Source: an uncultured Cetobacterium sp. (GTDB lineage: Bacteria > Fusobacteriota > Fusobacteriia > Fusobacteriales > Fusobacteriaceae). From it: DNA of 18,306 bases. The stretch covers positions 1-18,306 of the forward strand of contig CAAFWD010000083.1 of NCBI GenBank assembly GCA_900766645.1. Direction: 5' to 3'. Position 1 is the first letter of the stretch. The number at the start of each line of letters is the position of its first letter. Under the pieces are notes generated by a model. The model was given only the letters and a program-made list of their open reading frames with translations. It had not been told where the DNA came from and did not search any database. Of this stretch, positions 1 through 6,902 are shown piece by piece. A program made the position numbers and the translations under genes.

Positions 1-1
1 A

Positions 2-58
2 GGTTATAAAATGGCAATTTTATATCTAGATAGTTTAAGGCATCAGGAGGAAAAATGA
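2..58 (+). CDS. 3' end of an unidentified upstream gene (partial)
   Basis: One reading frame is open from the window edge and ends at a TGA at 56-58, which overlaps the fmt ATG as ATGA. The visible tail is 18 residues, ending in ...LDSLRHQEEK. A 4-nt ATGA overlap is typical of translationally coupled genes, which supports a real upstream gene in the same operon. The tail is too short to name a family. Neighbours of fmt in other bacteria, such as def or priA, are possible, but nothing in these residues shows it. It could also be a chance open frame. Confidence 0.35.
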   Translation, partial: GYKMAILYLDSLRHQEEK

Positions 59-993
59 GAATATTATTTATGGGAACACCAGAATTTGCAGTTCCTTCAT
101 TAGAAAAGTTAATGGAAAAACATGAAATTATAGGCGTTTTTACAAAGGTAGATAAACCAAATACAAGAGGAAAAAAAATTAAATATACCCCAGTGAAAGA
201 GTATGCCTTAGAGCATAATATACCTGTGTATCAACCAAATTCACTTAGAGTAGAAGAAACTTTTGAAATTATAAAGGAGTTAAATCCAGATTTAATAGTT
301 GTTGTAGCATATGGGAAAATAATTCCGAATAATATAATAGAATATCCAAAATACGGAATAATAAATGTTCATTCATCTTTACTTCCAAAATTTAGAGGAG
401 CGGCACCGATAAATGCAGCAATAATAGCGGGAGAAAAAGAAAGCGGAGTAACAATAATGGATATAGCTGAAGAGTTAGATGCAGGAGATATTATTTTGGC
501 AGGAAAAACAGAAATAAGTGAAGAAGACACATTTTTAACTCTTCATGATAGATTGAAAGTTATTGGTGCAGAAAAATTAGTTGAAGCAGTAAGAGCTATT
601 GAAGCTGGAACAGCAGTTAGAACTTCTCAAAACCATAGTGAGGCAACTTTTGTAAAACCATATAAAAAGACAGATTGCATAGTTGATTGGAATAAGACAA
701 AAGAAGAGGTATTTAACTTTGTAAGGGGGATGAATCCTTTTCCAACAGCTTTTACATACCATAATGAAAAGGTTTTAAAAATATATGCAATAGAAAAATT
801 GGATAAGATTTATGATCAAGGGGAAATTGGAGAGATTGTAGATGTTATAAAAGGTAAAGGGTTTGTTGTAAAAGTAAAAGATGGAAGCATAATTTTAACA
901 AATATAAAACCAGAGAACAAAAAAAATATATCTGGAAATGATAGTATCAATGGAAATATATTTAAATTAGGCGAAATTTTAAAATCAAATTAA
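55..993 (+). CDS. fmt: Methionyl-tRNA formyltransferase
   Basis: Transfers the formyl group of 10-formyl-tetrahydrofolate to Met-tRNA(fMet), making the initiator used in bacterial translation; cytosolic. The 312 residues match the family length. The N-terminal formyltransferase (Rossmann-like) domain opens with GTPEFAVPSL (residues 7-16). The catalytic signature N-x-H-S-S-L-L-P-x-x-R-G-A-A-P is at 104-118, with N104 and H106, and D142 lies in LDAGD, giving the expected Asn/His/Asp trio. The C-terminal tRNA-binding OB-like domain starts near residue 205. AGGAGG at 45-50 places the ATG at 55 unambiguously. The upstream frame overlaps this start by 4 nt, and rex follows after 28 nt. The formyl donor is made by folD, two genes downstream. 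Confidence 0.97.
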   Translation: MRILFMGTPEFAVPSLEKLMEKHEIIGVFTKVDKPNTRGKKIKYTPVKEYALEHNIPVYQPNSLRVEETFEIIKELNPDLIVVVAYGKIIPNNIIEYPKYGIINVHSSLLPKFRGAAPINAAIIAGEKESGVTIMDIAEELDAGDIILAGKTEISEEDTFLTLHDRLKVIGAEKLVEAVRAIEAGTAVRTSQNHSEATFVKPYKKTDCIVDWNKTKEEVFNFVRGMNPFPTAFTYHNEKVLKIYAIEKLDKIYDQGEIGEIVDVIKGKGFVVKVKDGSIILTNIKPENKKNISGNDSINGNIFKLGEILKSN

Positions 994-1021
994 AATTAAA
1001 TAAAAACGGGGGAATCAAATT

Positions 1022-1672
1022 ATGAAAACAACACAAAAAACAGACAAAATTTCAAAAAAAACAATTCAAAGACTAACAATGTATTTAAAGTGTTTAGAAA
1101 AATTTTCACCAGAGGACTACATTTCATCTGAAGAGATGGGAGTTTTACTAGGAGTTACAGCAGCGCAGATTAGAAAAGATTTTTCTAATTTCATAGTTGA
1201 TATAGAATCATGTATAGGGATAAGAGGAAAAGGATATAACGTAAAATGTTTGTATGAGATGATAGAAAATGTTCTTGGAATCAATAAACAAAATAATGTT
1301 ATAATTGTCGGAGCTGGAAAATTGGGGAACGCAATTTTATTAGAAGGAGATATTGAAAAACCTAGATTTAATATTGTAGGTGTATTTGATATTACAAAAA
1401 GTAGAATAGGAAAAGAGTATAAAGGAATAAAAATTAGTAGTGTAAGTGATATTCCTAAATTAGCTCAAGAAAAAAAGATAGACTTAGCGATTATAACTGA
1501 AGTTAAATCTATAGCTCAACAAGTAACAGATGTAGTTGTACAAGCAGGAATAAAAGCAATATTAAACATGACATCACTAGAAATTAAAGTTCCTAAAGGA
1601 GTTGTTATTGAGCATATAGATTTAAATAGAAAACTTCAGGAATTAAATTACTGGAAAGAAAAGGTGGAATAA
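1022..1672 (+). CDS. rex: Redox-sensing transcriptional repressor Rex (divergent wing)
   Basis: Rex-family repressors are dimers that read the NADH/NAD+ ratio: they bind operators when NADH is low and release when it binds. The N-terminal winged helix covers residues 12-78, with the family-like stretch AAQIRKDFS (47-55). The NAD(H)-binding Rossmann domain has GAGKLGNA at 97-104 and an acidic residue (D123 in VFDI) at the end of the second strand. The C-terminal helix (202-214) would be the domain-swapped one. Length 216 is normal. Oddity: most Rex proteins carry an FGxFGKRGxGY wing after RKDLS, whereas here the segment 56-72 is longer and reads ...CIGIRGKGY, so DNA recognition may differ. GGGGGA at 1008-1013 is the ribosome-binding site. 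It lies 28 nt after fmt and 2 nt before folD, so it is surely co-transcribed. Rex is the best fit; the family call is firmer than the operator specificity. Confidence 0.88.
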   Translation: MKTTQKTDKISKKTIQRLTMYLKCLEKFSPEDYISSEEMGVLLGVTAAQIRKDFSNFIVDIESCIGIRGKGYNVKCLYEMIENVLGINKQNNVIIVGAGKLGNAILLEGDIEKPRFNIVGVFDITKSRIGKEYKGIKISSVSDIPKLAQEKKIDLAIITEVKSIAQQVTDVVVQAGIKAILNMTSLEIKVPKGVVIEHIDLNRKLQELNYWKEKVE

Positions 1673-1674
1673 AA

Positions 1675-2529
1675 ATGAAAATTTTAGATGGTAAATACGT
1701 CTCAAAAAAAGTAAGGGACTCTATAAAAGAAAATATCGATGAGATAAAGGAAAATATAGGAAAGGTTCCAGGATTAGCGGTAATACAAGTGGGGGATAAT
1801 TTAGCGTCTAAAATATATGTAAATTCTAAAGTTAAACAGTGTTGTGAGGTAGGAATAGAATCTTTCAGTTTTCTATTACCTAATACAGTAACAGAAAAAG
1901 AATTATTAGATAAAATAGATGAGTTAAATAAAGATGACAAAATAGATGGAATATTAGTACAACTTCCATTACCAGAGCACATAGATGAACCTAAAGTGAT
2001 AGATAAGATAGATATAAGTAAAGATGTAGATGGATTTAAACCTGAAAATTTAGGAAAAGTTCTTTTAGGAGATAAAACAGCTTTAGTATCTTGTACCCCT
2101 GCTGGAATAATAGAACTTTTTAAGGAATATAAAATTAAATTAGAGGGACAAGATGTGGTTGTTATAGGGAGAAGTAATATAGTAGGAAAACCGATGACAG
2201 CATTACTTATAAATGAGGGAGCTACTGTGACAGTATGTAATAGTAGAACAAAAAATATTGAAGAAAAAACTAAAAAAGCAGATATAGTAATTGTAGCAGT
2301 AGGGAAAGCTAATTTTTTAACAGGAGACATGGTGAAGGATGGGGCTATAGTAATTGATGTGGGAATCAATAGAGACTCTTCAAATAAACTATGTGGGGAC
2401 GTAGAGTTTGAAACTGTAAAAAATAAGGCCAGTTATATAACACCGGTACCAGGTGGAGTAGGGCCGATGACAATAGCTATGTTATTAAAAAATACGCTTA
2501 AAGCTTTTAAGTTAAACAAGAAAATATAG
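1675..2529 (+). CDS. folD: Bifunctional methylenetetrahydrofolate dehydrogenase / methenyltetrahydrofolate cyclohydrolase
   Basis: Interconverts 5,10-methylene-, 5,10-methenyl- and 10-formyl-tetrahydrofolate with NADP(H), supplying one-carbon units for purines and for Fmt; cytosolic. The catalytic Tyr/Lys pair is Y48 and K52 in the stretch YVNSKVKQC. GILVQLPLP (92-100) and KDVDGF (116-121, D119) form the folate site. VVVIGRSNIVGKP is the nucleotide-binding loop of the second domain. The C-terminal PVPGGVGPMT signature is intact. Length 284 is standard. It starts 2 nt after the rex stop; the AAGGTGG at the end of rex serves as ribosome-binding site. The pheB-like gene follows after 10 nt. All signature residues I can check are present. 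Confidence 0.97.
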   Translation: MKILDGKYVSKKVRDSIKENIDEIKENIGKVPGLAVIQVGDNLASKIYVNSKVKQCCEVGIESFSFLLPNTVTEKELLDKIDELNKDDKIDGILVQLPLPEHIDEPKVIDKIDISKDVDGFKPENLGKVLLGDKTALVSCTPAGIIELFKEYKIKLEGQDVVVIGRSNIVGKPMTALLINEGATVTVCNSRTKNIEEKTKKADIVIVAVGKANFLTGDMVKDGAIVIDVGINRDSSNKLCGDVEFETVKNKASYITPVPGGVGPMTIAMLLKNTLKAFKLNKKI

Positions 2530-2539
2530 GGGTGAAAAA

Positions 2540-2983
2540 ATGAAAGATAAAAAAGAGTTTTATATAGTTGATAAGAGAATATTACCAAATTCTATTCAAA
2601 GTGTAATAAAAGTAAATGAGCTTGTTCAAATGGAGAAAATCTCAAAATACGAAGCAATAAAGAGAGTAGGAATTAGTAGAAGTACTTATTATAAATATAA
2701 AGATTATATAAAGCCATTTTTTGAAGGAGGAAAAGAAAAGGTCTTCAGTATTCATTTATCATTAGTTGATAAACCAGGAATTTTGGCTAGAGTTTTAGAT
2801 ATTATTGCAGGAGAAAATATGAATATTTTGACAATTGTTCAAAATATTGCTATTGATGGAATAAGTAGAGTAACAATTTCAATACAAACAACAGAAAATC
2901 TTTTAAGAAAAATAGAAGAAATGTTAGAAAAAATAAGTTCATTAAGCTCTGTAAAAGAGTTAAGAGTTATAGGAAGTAACTAA
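2540..2983 (+). CDS. pheB: ACT-domain protein of the PheB / UPF0735 family
   Basis: Small protein with two parts. A predicted helix-turn-helix lies at about 34-57, with ISKYEAIKRVGISRSTYYKY resembling a DNA-binding recognition helix. A single ACT domain follows at about 70-145, starting FSIHLSLVDKPGILARVLD, with the Pro-Gly turn usual for amino-acid-binding ACT domains. This layout and the 147-residue length match the UPF0735/PheB family, whose Bacillus member sits beside the phenylalanine gene pheA. The family's biochemical role is not settled; an amino-acid-responsive regulator is an inference. Here no aromatic amino-acid gene is adjacent: it lies between folD (10 nt) and accB (9 nt) in one operon. 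GGGGTG at 2529-2534 is the ribosome-binding site. Confidence 0.8.
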   Translation: MKDKKEFYIVDKRILPNSIQSVIKVNELVQMEKISKYEAIKRVGISRSTYYKYKDYIKPFFEGGKEKVFSIHLSLVDKPGILARVLDIIAGENMNILTIVQNIAIDGISRVTISIQTTENLLRKIEEMLEKISSLSSVKELRVIGSN

Positions 2984-2992
2984 GGAGGAAGA

Positions 2993-3460
2993 ATGAAATT
3001 AGATTTAGAAACTATAAAAAAACTTGCAAAAAGTATAGAGGAGCATAATTTATCAGAAATATCTCTAGAAGTAGATGGAGCTAAAATAACTTTAAAAAAA
3101 GAAGAGTTAATGAAAGAGTTAGCAGGAGTTCAAAAAGTTATACCATCGGAAGTTAGATACGAGGAAGTAGAAATGTCAAACCCTACAGAATCTGTTGTAG
3201 AGAATACAGAATCTATAGTAGAAGATGCACAAGAAGTTTTATCTCCAATGGTTGGAACATTTTATTCAGCTCCATCACCAGAGTCAGATAACTTTGTAAA
3301 AGTAGGGGATAGAGTAGAGGTAGGAGATACACTTTGCATAGTAGAAGCAATGAAAATGATGAACGAAGTTAAATCTTCTGTTAGTGGAACTATAGTTTCT
3401 ATAAAAGCTGAAGCAGGAAGTGTAGTAAAAAAAGGAGACATATTATTTTTAGTGAAATAG
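2993..3460 (+). CDS. accB: Biotin carboxyl carrier protein of acetyl-CoA carboxylase
   Basis: Carries the biotin that is carboxylated by biotin carboxylase and passed to the carboxyltransferase in malonyl-CoA formation, the first step of fatty acid synthesis. The first 40 residues are the family's N-terminal segment (DLETIKKLAKSIEEHNLSEI). A linker rich in Glu, Ser and Thr follows (about 50-80). The biotinyl domain runs 82-155, with the protruding thumb loop (SPMVGTFYSAPSPESDNF) and the biotinylation site EAMKM at 118-122, K121 being the modified lysine. Length 155 is typical. AAGGAGGAA at 2982-2990 is a good ribosome-binding site. The usual partner accC does not follow: a terminator comes directly after the stop. 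The thumb favours acetyl-CoA carboxylase over the carrier of a sodium-pump decarboxylase. Confidence 0.92.
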   Translation: MKLDLETIKKLAKSIEEHNLSEISLEVDGAKITLKKEELMKELAGVQKVIPSEVRYEEVEMSNPTESVVENTESIVEDAQEVLSPMVGTFYSAPSPESDNFVKVGDRVEVGDTLCIVEAMKMMNEVKSSVSGTIVSIKAEAGSVVKKGDILFLVK

Positions 3461-3461
3461 A

Positions 3462-3488
3462 GGAAAGCTTAAATGCTTTCCCCTTTTT
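3462..3488 (+). terminator. Rho-independent terminator after accB
   Basis: A perfect 7-bp stem, GGAAAGC (3462-3468) with GCTTTCC (3475-3481), encloses a 6-nt loop and is followed by CCCTTTTTATTCTT. It begins 2 nt after the accB stop. It ends the fmt-to-accB operon and separates it from the promoter at 3516-3544. Confidence 0.82.
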
Positions 3489-3515
3489 ATTCTTCTACAC
3501 TTAAAGGTGACTTAG

Positions 3516-3544
3516 TTGTTTTTTATACAAATTTGTGATAGAAT
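3516..3544 (+). promoter_or_regulatory. Extended -10 promoter for the CNNM/DUF502/TPR/apt block, with internal palindrome
   Basis: TTGTTT (3516-3521) and TAGAAT (3539-3544) are separated by 17 nt, and TG at 3536-3537 makes an extended -10 element. The spacer contains a perfect 10-bp palindrome, ACAAATTTGT (3527-3536). The element lies between the accB terminator and the next gene in a 127-nt gap, which is where a new transcript should begin. The remainder of the gap holds only the ribosome-binding site. Predicted from sequence only. Confidence 0.6.
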
Positions 3545-3587
3545 ATTTAAATATAGATTTAAAAAATAAGGAAGGTGTAAATTAAAG

Positions 3588-4847
3588 TTGGACACGTATA
3601 GTGATATTATTTTATTGGTTGTTTTAATTTTGCTGTCAGGATTTTTCTCTTCGTCAGAAACTGCTTTGACATCATTTAAAAGTAGTGATTTAGAAGAGAT
3701 AGAAAGAGGGAATAAGCAAACTGCTCATTTATTAAAAAGATGGTTAAAGAGCCCTAATGAGATTTTAACAGGGATGTTATTGGGAAATAATATAGTTAAT
3801 ATATTATCTTCAGCAATAGCAACTGCTCTAGCGATTAAGCTTATGGGAAATTCACCAAGAAGCTTAGCAATAGCCACGGGAGTAATGACTGTTTTAATAT
3901 TAATTTTTGGGGAGATAACTCCGAAGATCGTAGCAAAAAACAACTCAAAGTTGGTTTCAAGAGCTGTAATTAGGCCGATATATTATTTTGGAATAATGAT
4001 GAAACCATTTGTTAAGATATTGATGTGGACATCTGTACTTGTAGGAAGAATTTTAGGAATAGAAGTAAAAAATGAAAATATAATGATCACAGAAGAGGAC
4101 TTAATATCATATGTAAATGTAGGAGAAGCTGAAGGAATTATTGAAGAGGAAGAAAAAGAAATGATTCACTCTATAGTTGGATTAGGAGAAACTAATGCAA
4201 AGGAAATAATGACTCCAAGAACTTCTGTATATGCGATTGAAGGAAATAAAACTTTAAATGATATTTGGGAAGAGATGGTAGAAGCAGGATTTTCAAGAAT
4301 ACCTGTTTATGAGGACACTATAGACAATATAATTGGAGTACTATATGCTAAAGATGTTCTTAATTCATTAAAAGATAAAAGCTTTGATATAAAAGTAAAA
4401 GATTTAGTAAGAGAAGCATACTTTGTTCCGGAAACAAAATCAATTATAGAAATTTTAAAAGAGTTTAAAACAAAAAAAGTTCATATAGCATTGGTTTTAG
4501 ATGAGTATGGAGGAACAGTTGGAGTTGTAACAATTGAAGATTTATTGGAAGAAATTGTAGGGGAGATTCGTGATGAATTTGACCATGAAGAGGAAGAATC
4601 AATAAAAGAAATTACAGAAAATAGATATGAAGTTGATGCAATGCTAGATATAGAAACGATAAATAAAGAGTTAGGATTAGATTTGCCTATTTCTGAAGAT
4701 TATGAAAGTTTAGGTGGGCTAATGATGGCAGAGCTAGGAAAAATAGCATCTATAGGAGATACAGTTGAATTTGAAGATGCAACATTAATAGTTTTAGAAG
4801 TTGAAAAAATGAGAGTATCTAAGGTTGAAATTCAAAGAGGAGAATAA
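3588..4847 (+). CDS. CNNM/CorC-type membrane protein with CBS pair (HlyC/CorC family)
   Basis: Inner-membrane protein of the family implicated in Mg2+/Co2+ homeostasis and transport. The DUF21/CNNM transmembrane domain covers about 1-160: hydrophobic segments near 6-26, 60-86, 93-112 and 128-157, with family motifs SSSETA (21-26), GNNIVN (66-71) and GEITPK (108-113). Two CBS domains follow at about 203-330, starting near MTPRTSV and including VLDEYGGTVGVVTIEDLLEEIVGEI (two adjoining pieces, 303-327). A C-terminal CorC_HlyC domain covers about 340-419. Length 419 is usual. The start is TTG at 3588: no in-frame ATG exists until the transmembrane domain, and AAGGAAGG lies at 3568-3575. The spacing to the TTG is long (12 nt), so translation may be weak. 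It is the first gene after the promoter. Transport substrate is not shown by the sequence. Confidence 0.88.
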   Translation: MDTYSDIILLVVLILLSGFFSSSETALTSFKSSDLEEIERGNKQTAHLLKRWLKSPNEILTGMLLGNNIVNILSSAIATALAIKLMGNSPRSLAIATGVMTVLILIFGEITPKIVAKNNSKLVSRAVIRPIYYFGIMMKPFVKILMWTSVLVGRILGIEVKNENIMITEEDLISYVNVGEAEGIIEEEEKEMIHSIVGLGETNAKEIMTPRTSVYAIEGNKTLNDIWEEMVEAGFSRIPVYEDTIDNIIGVLYAKDVLNSLKDKSFDIKVKDLVREAYFVPETKSIIEILKEFKTKKVHIALVLDEYGGTVGVVTIEDLLEEIVGEIRDEFDHEEEESIKEITENRYEVDAMLDIETINKELGLDLPISEDYESLGGLMMAELGKIASIGDTVEFEDATLIVLEVEKMRVSKVEIQRGE

Positions 4848-4853
4848 CACAAA

Positions 4854-5501
4854 ATGAGAAGAGTCAAAGCTAGTTTTTACAGTGGATTGTTTGCTATTTT
4901 ACCAGTAGTAATAACAGTTTATATATTTAATTGGGTTTTTGATATATTTTTAAGATTGCTACAGGATTCTTTTATAACTGCAACAATAAAAGGTGTAATA
5001 TTAAATTTTGCTAAGGAAAAAGATTTAGATCTTTATACTACAATTTTTATAAATTTATTATCTTTTATAACAGTAATAATTTCTCTAATTCTAATTGGAA
5101 CAGCAATGAGAGTATTTATCTTTAAAAGAGTAGGAGCTTTTTTTGATAGATTATTTACAAAAATTCCATTATTCAGCCAAATTTACAGTACAATAAATCA
5201 AATTATATCACTAGTGGTATCTGATAGAGAAAAAGCTTATCAAAAGGTTGTATCTATCGAATACCCTAGAAAAGGGATATACAGTATAGGATTTTTAACC
5301 TCAGATGGAAATTATATATTAGAAAAAGAGACGAATGAAGAGATGTGTAATATATTTATACCAACATCTCCAAATCCTACTTCAGGAATGTTTATTGTAG
5401 TAAAAAAAAGTGAAGTAAAAATTTTAGATATAAAAGTTGATGATGCAATAAAATTAATAATCTCAGGAGGAGTTATTTTACCTGCAAAAAAGGAGCTTTA
5501 A
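4854..5501 (+). CDS. DUF502 family membrane protein
   Basis: The N-terminus MRRVKASFYSGLFAILPVVIT runs into a first membrane helix (about 10-36), and a second lies at about 62-90 (LLSFITVIISLILIGTAM). Just after it is the DUF502 hallmark IPLFSQIYSTINQ (about 104-116), and then a soluble domain of about 95 residues containing PNPTSGMF. This order and the 215-residue length fit DUF502, a widespread bacterial membrane family with no settled function. It starts 6 nt after the CNNM/CorC gene, with AGAGGAG at 4836-4842 inside that gene's 3' end, so the two are probably translationally coupled. Co-location with the CNNM protein hints at a shared envelope or ion-related role, which is inference only. 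Confidence 0.85.
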   Translation: MRRVKASFYSGLFAILPVVITVYIFNWVFDIFLRLLQDSFITATIKGVILNFAKEKDLDLYTTIFINLLSFITVIISLILIGTAMRVFIFKRVGAFFDRLFTKIPLFSQIYSTINQIISLVVSDREKAYQKVVSIEYPRKGIYSIGFLTSDGNYILEKETNEEMCNIFIPTSPNPTSGMFIVVKKSEVKILDIKVDDAIKLIISGGVILPAKKEL

Positions 5502-5502
5502 T

Positions 5503-6303
5503 ATGTTAAAATATCTATTTTTAATATTAGTATTAGGAGGTTGTAGTAACACCGAAATAAGTAATGATAAAAAAGAGCATTTATTATTAAAAGGAATAAA
5601 TAGTTATTCAAACGGAGATAATCAAAAAGCTTTAAAATATTATGAAGAGATATTAAAAAAAGATAAAAATAATGAATTAGTGTTAGAGGAAGTAGGAATA
5701 ATAAATGCAAAACTTGAAAATTATGATAAAGCAAGGCTAGCATTTGAAAAGGTTTTAGAGATTGATGAAAATAATATAAGAGTTATTCAAAATTTGGCTC
5801 TACTGGAGTTTAAAGAACAAAATTACAGTAGAGCTATTAAAGTTCTAAAAACATTACCGAAAGGTAAATTTAGAAATCAAGAAAATTATATTTTGGGATA
5901 TAGTTATTATAAACTAAAAAATTATAATCAAAGTTTTCAAAATTTCCAAAAAATAGATAAAAAAACTATAGTTAATGATGATGAGAGCCTAAAAATTTAT
6001 TTGTATATTTTAAGTGAAAATTTAAATTCTCAAGAAAAATATAAAGAATTAAAAGAATTGAAAAAAGAGGAGATAGATAATAGAAAGAGTATTCTATTGT
6101 TATCGAATGCTTTTCAAGAAGAGTATAATGATTTTAATAATTCAGAAACTATTTTGAAAAGATATTTATATAAAAATAATCTTGAAGAAGAGATATTAAT
6201 AGAGTTAGCAAAGTTATACTATAGAACGAAAAATAAGTTGGAATATAATAAAATAATCAAGTTACTTTCAAAAAATTATAGTTATAATTTAGAATATATT
6301 TAA
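5503..6303 (+). CDS. TPR-repeat lipoprotein
   Basis: The start MLKYLFLILVLGGCSN looks like a very short lipoprotein signal: one Lys, a hydrophobic run, then the lipobox L11-G12-G13-C14, with C14 the expected lipidated residue. Tetratricopeptide-like helix pairs follow at about 25-58 (YSNGDNQKALKYYEEILKKD), 59-92 (LENYDKARLAFEKVLEID), 93-118 (EQNYSRAIKVL) and 125-152 (YSYYKLKNYNQSFQNF); the rest is helical with weaker repeats. TPR proteins bind partner proteins, so an envelope scaffold or assembly role is likely, but no partner can be named. It begins 1 nt after the DUF502 stop; AAGGAG at about 5490-5495 is the ribosome-binding site. It ends 26 nt before apt. Very Lys-, Asn- and Glu-rich and more A+T-rich than its neighbours. 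Confidence 0.8.
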   Translation: MLKYLFLILVLGGCSNTEISNDKKEHLLLKGINSYSNGDNQKALKYYEEILKKDKNNELVLEEVGIINAKLENYDKARLAFEKVLEIDENNIRVIQNLALLEFKEQNYSRAIKVLKTLPKGKFRNQENYILGYSYYKLKNYNQSFQNFQKIDKKTIVNDDESLKIYLYILSENLNSQEKYKELKELKKEEIDNRKSILLLSNAFQEEYNDFNNSETILKRYLYKNNLEEEILIELAKLYYRTKNKLEYNKIIKLLSKNYSYNLEYI

Positions 6304-6329
6304 AAGAGTATTATTAGGAGGATTTTTTA

Positions 6330-6842
6330 ATGGATTTAAAAAAATATGTAGCATTAGTTGAGGACTATCCAAAACCAGGAATAAAATTTAGAGATATTAC
6401 TCCATTAATGGGTAATGGTGAAGCATATAAGTTTGCAACTGATAAAATTGTAGAATTTGCTGAAGAAAATAAAATTGATTTAGTAGTAGGACCAGAGGCA
6501 AGAGGGTTCATATTTGGGTGCCCAGTATCATATGCATTAGGAGTTGGATTTGCTCCAGTTAGAAAGCCAGGGAAATTACCAAGAGAGGTAGTTGAATACG
6601 CATATGATTTAGAGTATGGATCAAATGTTTTATGTATGCATAAAGATTCTATTAAGCCTGGACAAAGAGTTTTAATAGTAGACGATTTATTAGCAACAGG
6701 AGGAACTGTTGAAGCAACGGTTAAATTAATAGAGGATCTTGGTGGAGTAGTTGCAGGATTAGCATTCTTAATTGAGCTGGAGGATTTAAAAGGAAGAGAA
6801 AAGCTAGAAGGATACAACATACTTACTTTAATGAAGTATTAA
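6330..6842 (+). CDS. apt: Adenine phosphoribosyltransferase
   Basis: Salvages adenine with PRPP to give AMP and pyrophosphate; cytosolic. The PRPP-binding motif VLIVDDLLATGGT is at 114-126, with the Asp pair D118/D119. The N-terminus DYPKPGIKFRDITPLM (12-27) and the segment GPEARGFIFG (54-63) are typical of APRT rather than of hypoxanthine or xanthine enzymes. Length 170 is standard. AGGAGG at 6316-6321 precedes the ATG. A hairpin starts 9 nt after the stop, and rel follows 60 nt downstream. The apt-rel neighbourhood is also known from Bacillus and relatives. Confidence 0.96.
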   Translation: MDLKKYVALVEDYPKPGIKFRDITPLMGNGEAYKFATDKIVEFAEENKIDLVVGPEARGFIFGCPVSYALGVGFAPVRKPGKLPREVVEYAYDLEYGSNVLCMHKDSIKPGQRVLIVDDLLATGGTVEATVKLIEDLGGVVAGLAFLIELEDLKGREKLEGYNILTLMKY

Positions 6843-6850
6843 TAGCTTTT

Positions 6851-6879
6851 AGGGCGACACTCTGTGTCGCCTTATTTAT
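6851..6879 (+). terminator. Hairpin between apt and rel (leaky terminator or attenuator)
   Basis: GGCGACAC (6853-6860) pairs perfectly with GTGTCGCC (6864-6871) around a TCT loop. An A-T pair and a G-T wobble extend the stem to 10 bp, and TTATTTATAA follows. The stem is strikingly GC-rich for this DNA. The U-run is interrupted, and no separate promoter fits in the 60-nt gap before rel, so partial read-through is likely. Confidence 0.62.
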
Positions 6880-6902
6880 AACTTTAAGGAAAGAGGTCTA
6901 TT

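Noticed and set aside
1605..2369. Long 254-codon open frame antisense to folD
   Set aside because: It mirrors the folD coding frame, has a low-complexity Ser/Thr/Ile/Phe composition typical of an antisense shadow, and no ribosome-binding site; folD itself carries all family signatures.
3533..3550. TTGTGA half-site as a possible Rex box before the CNNM gene
   Set aside because: The second half (TCACAA) is missing; the match is a single 6-nt half-site in A+T-rich DNA.
6365..6820. 151-codon open frame antisense to apt
   Set aside because: Shadow of apt on the opposite strand; composition rich in Ser, Pro and Thr with no recognisable domain.
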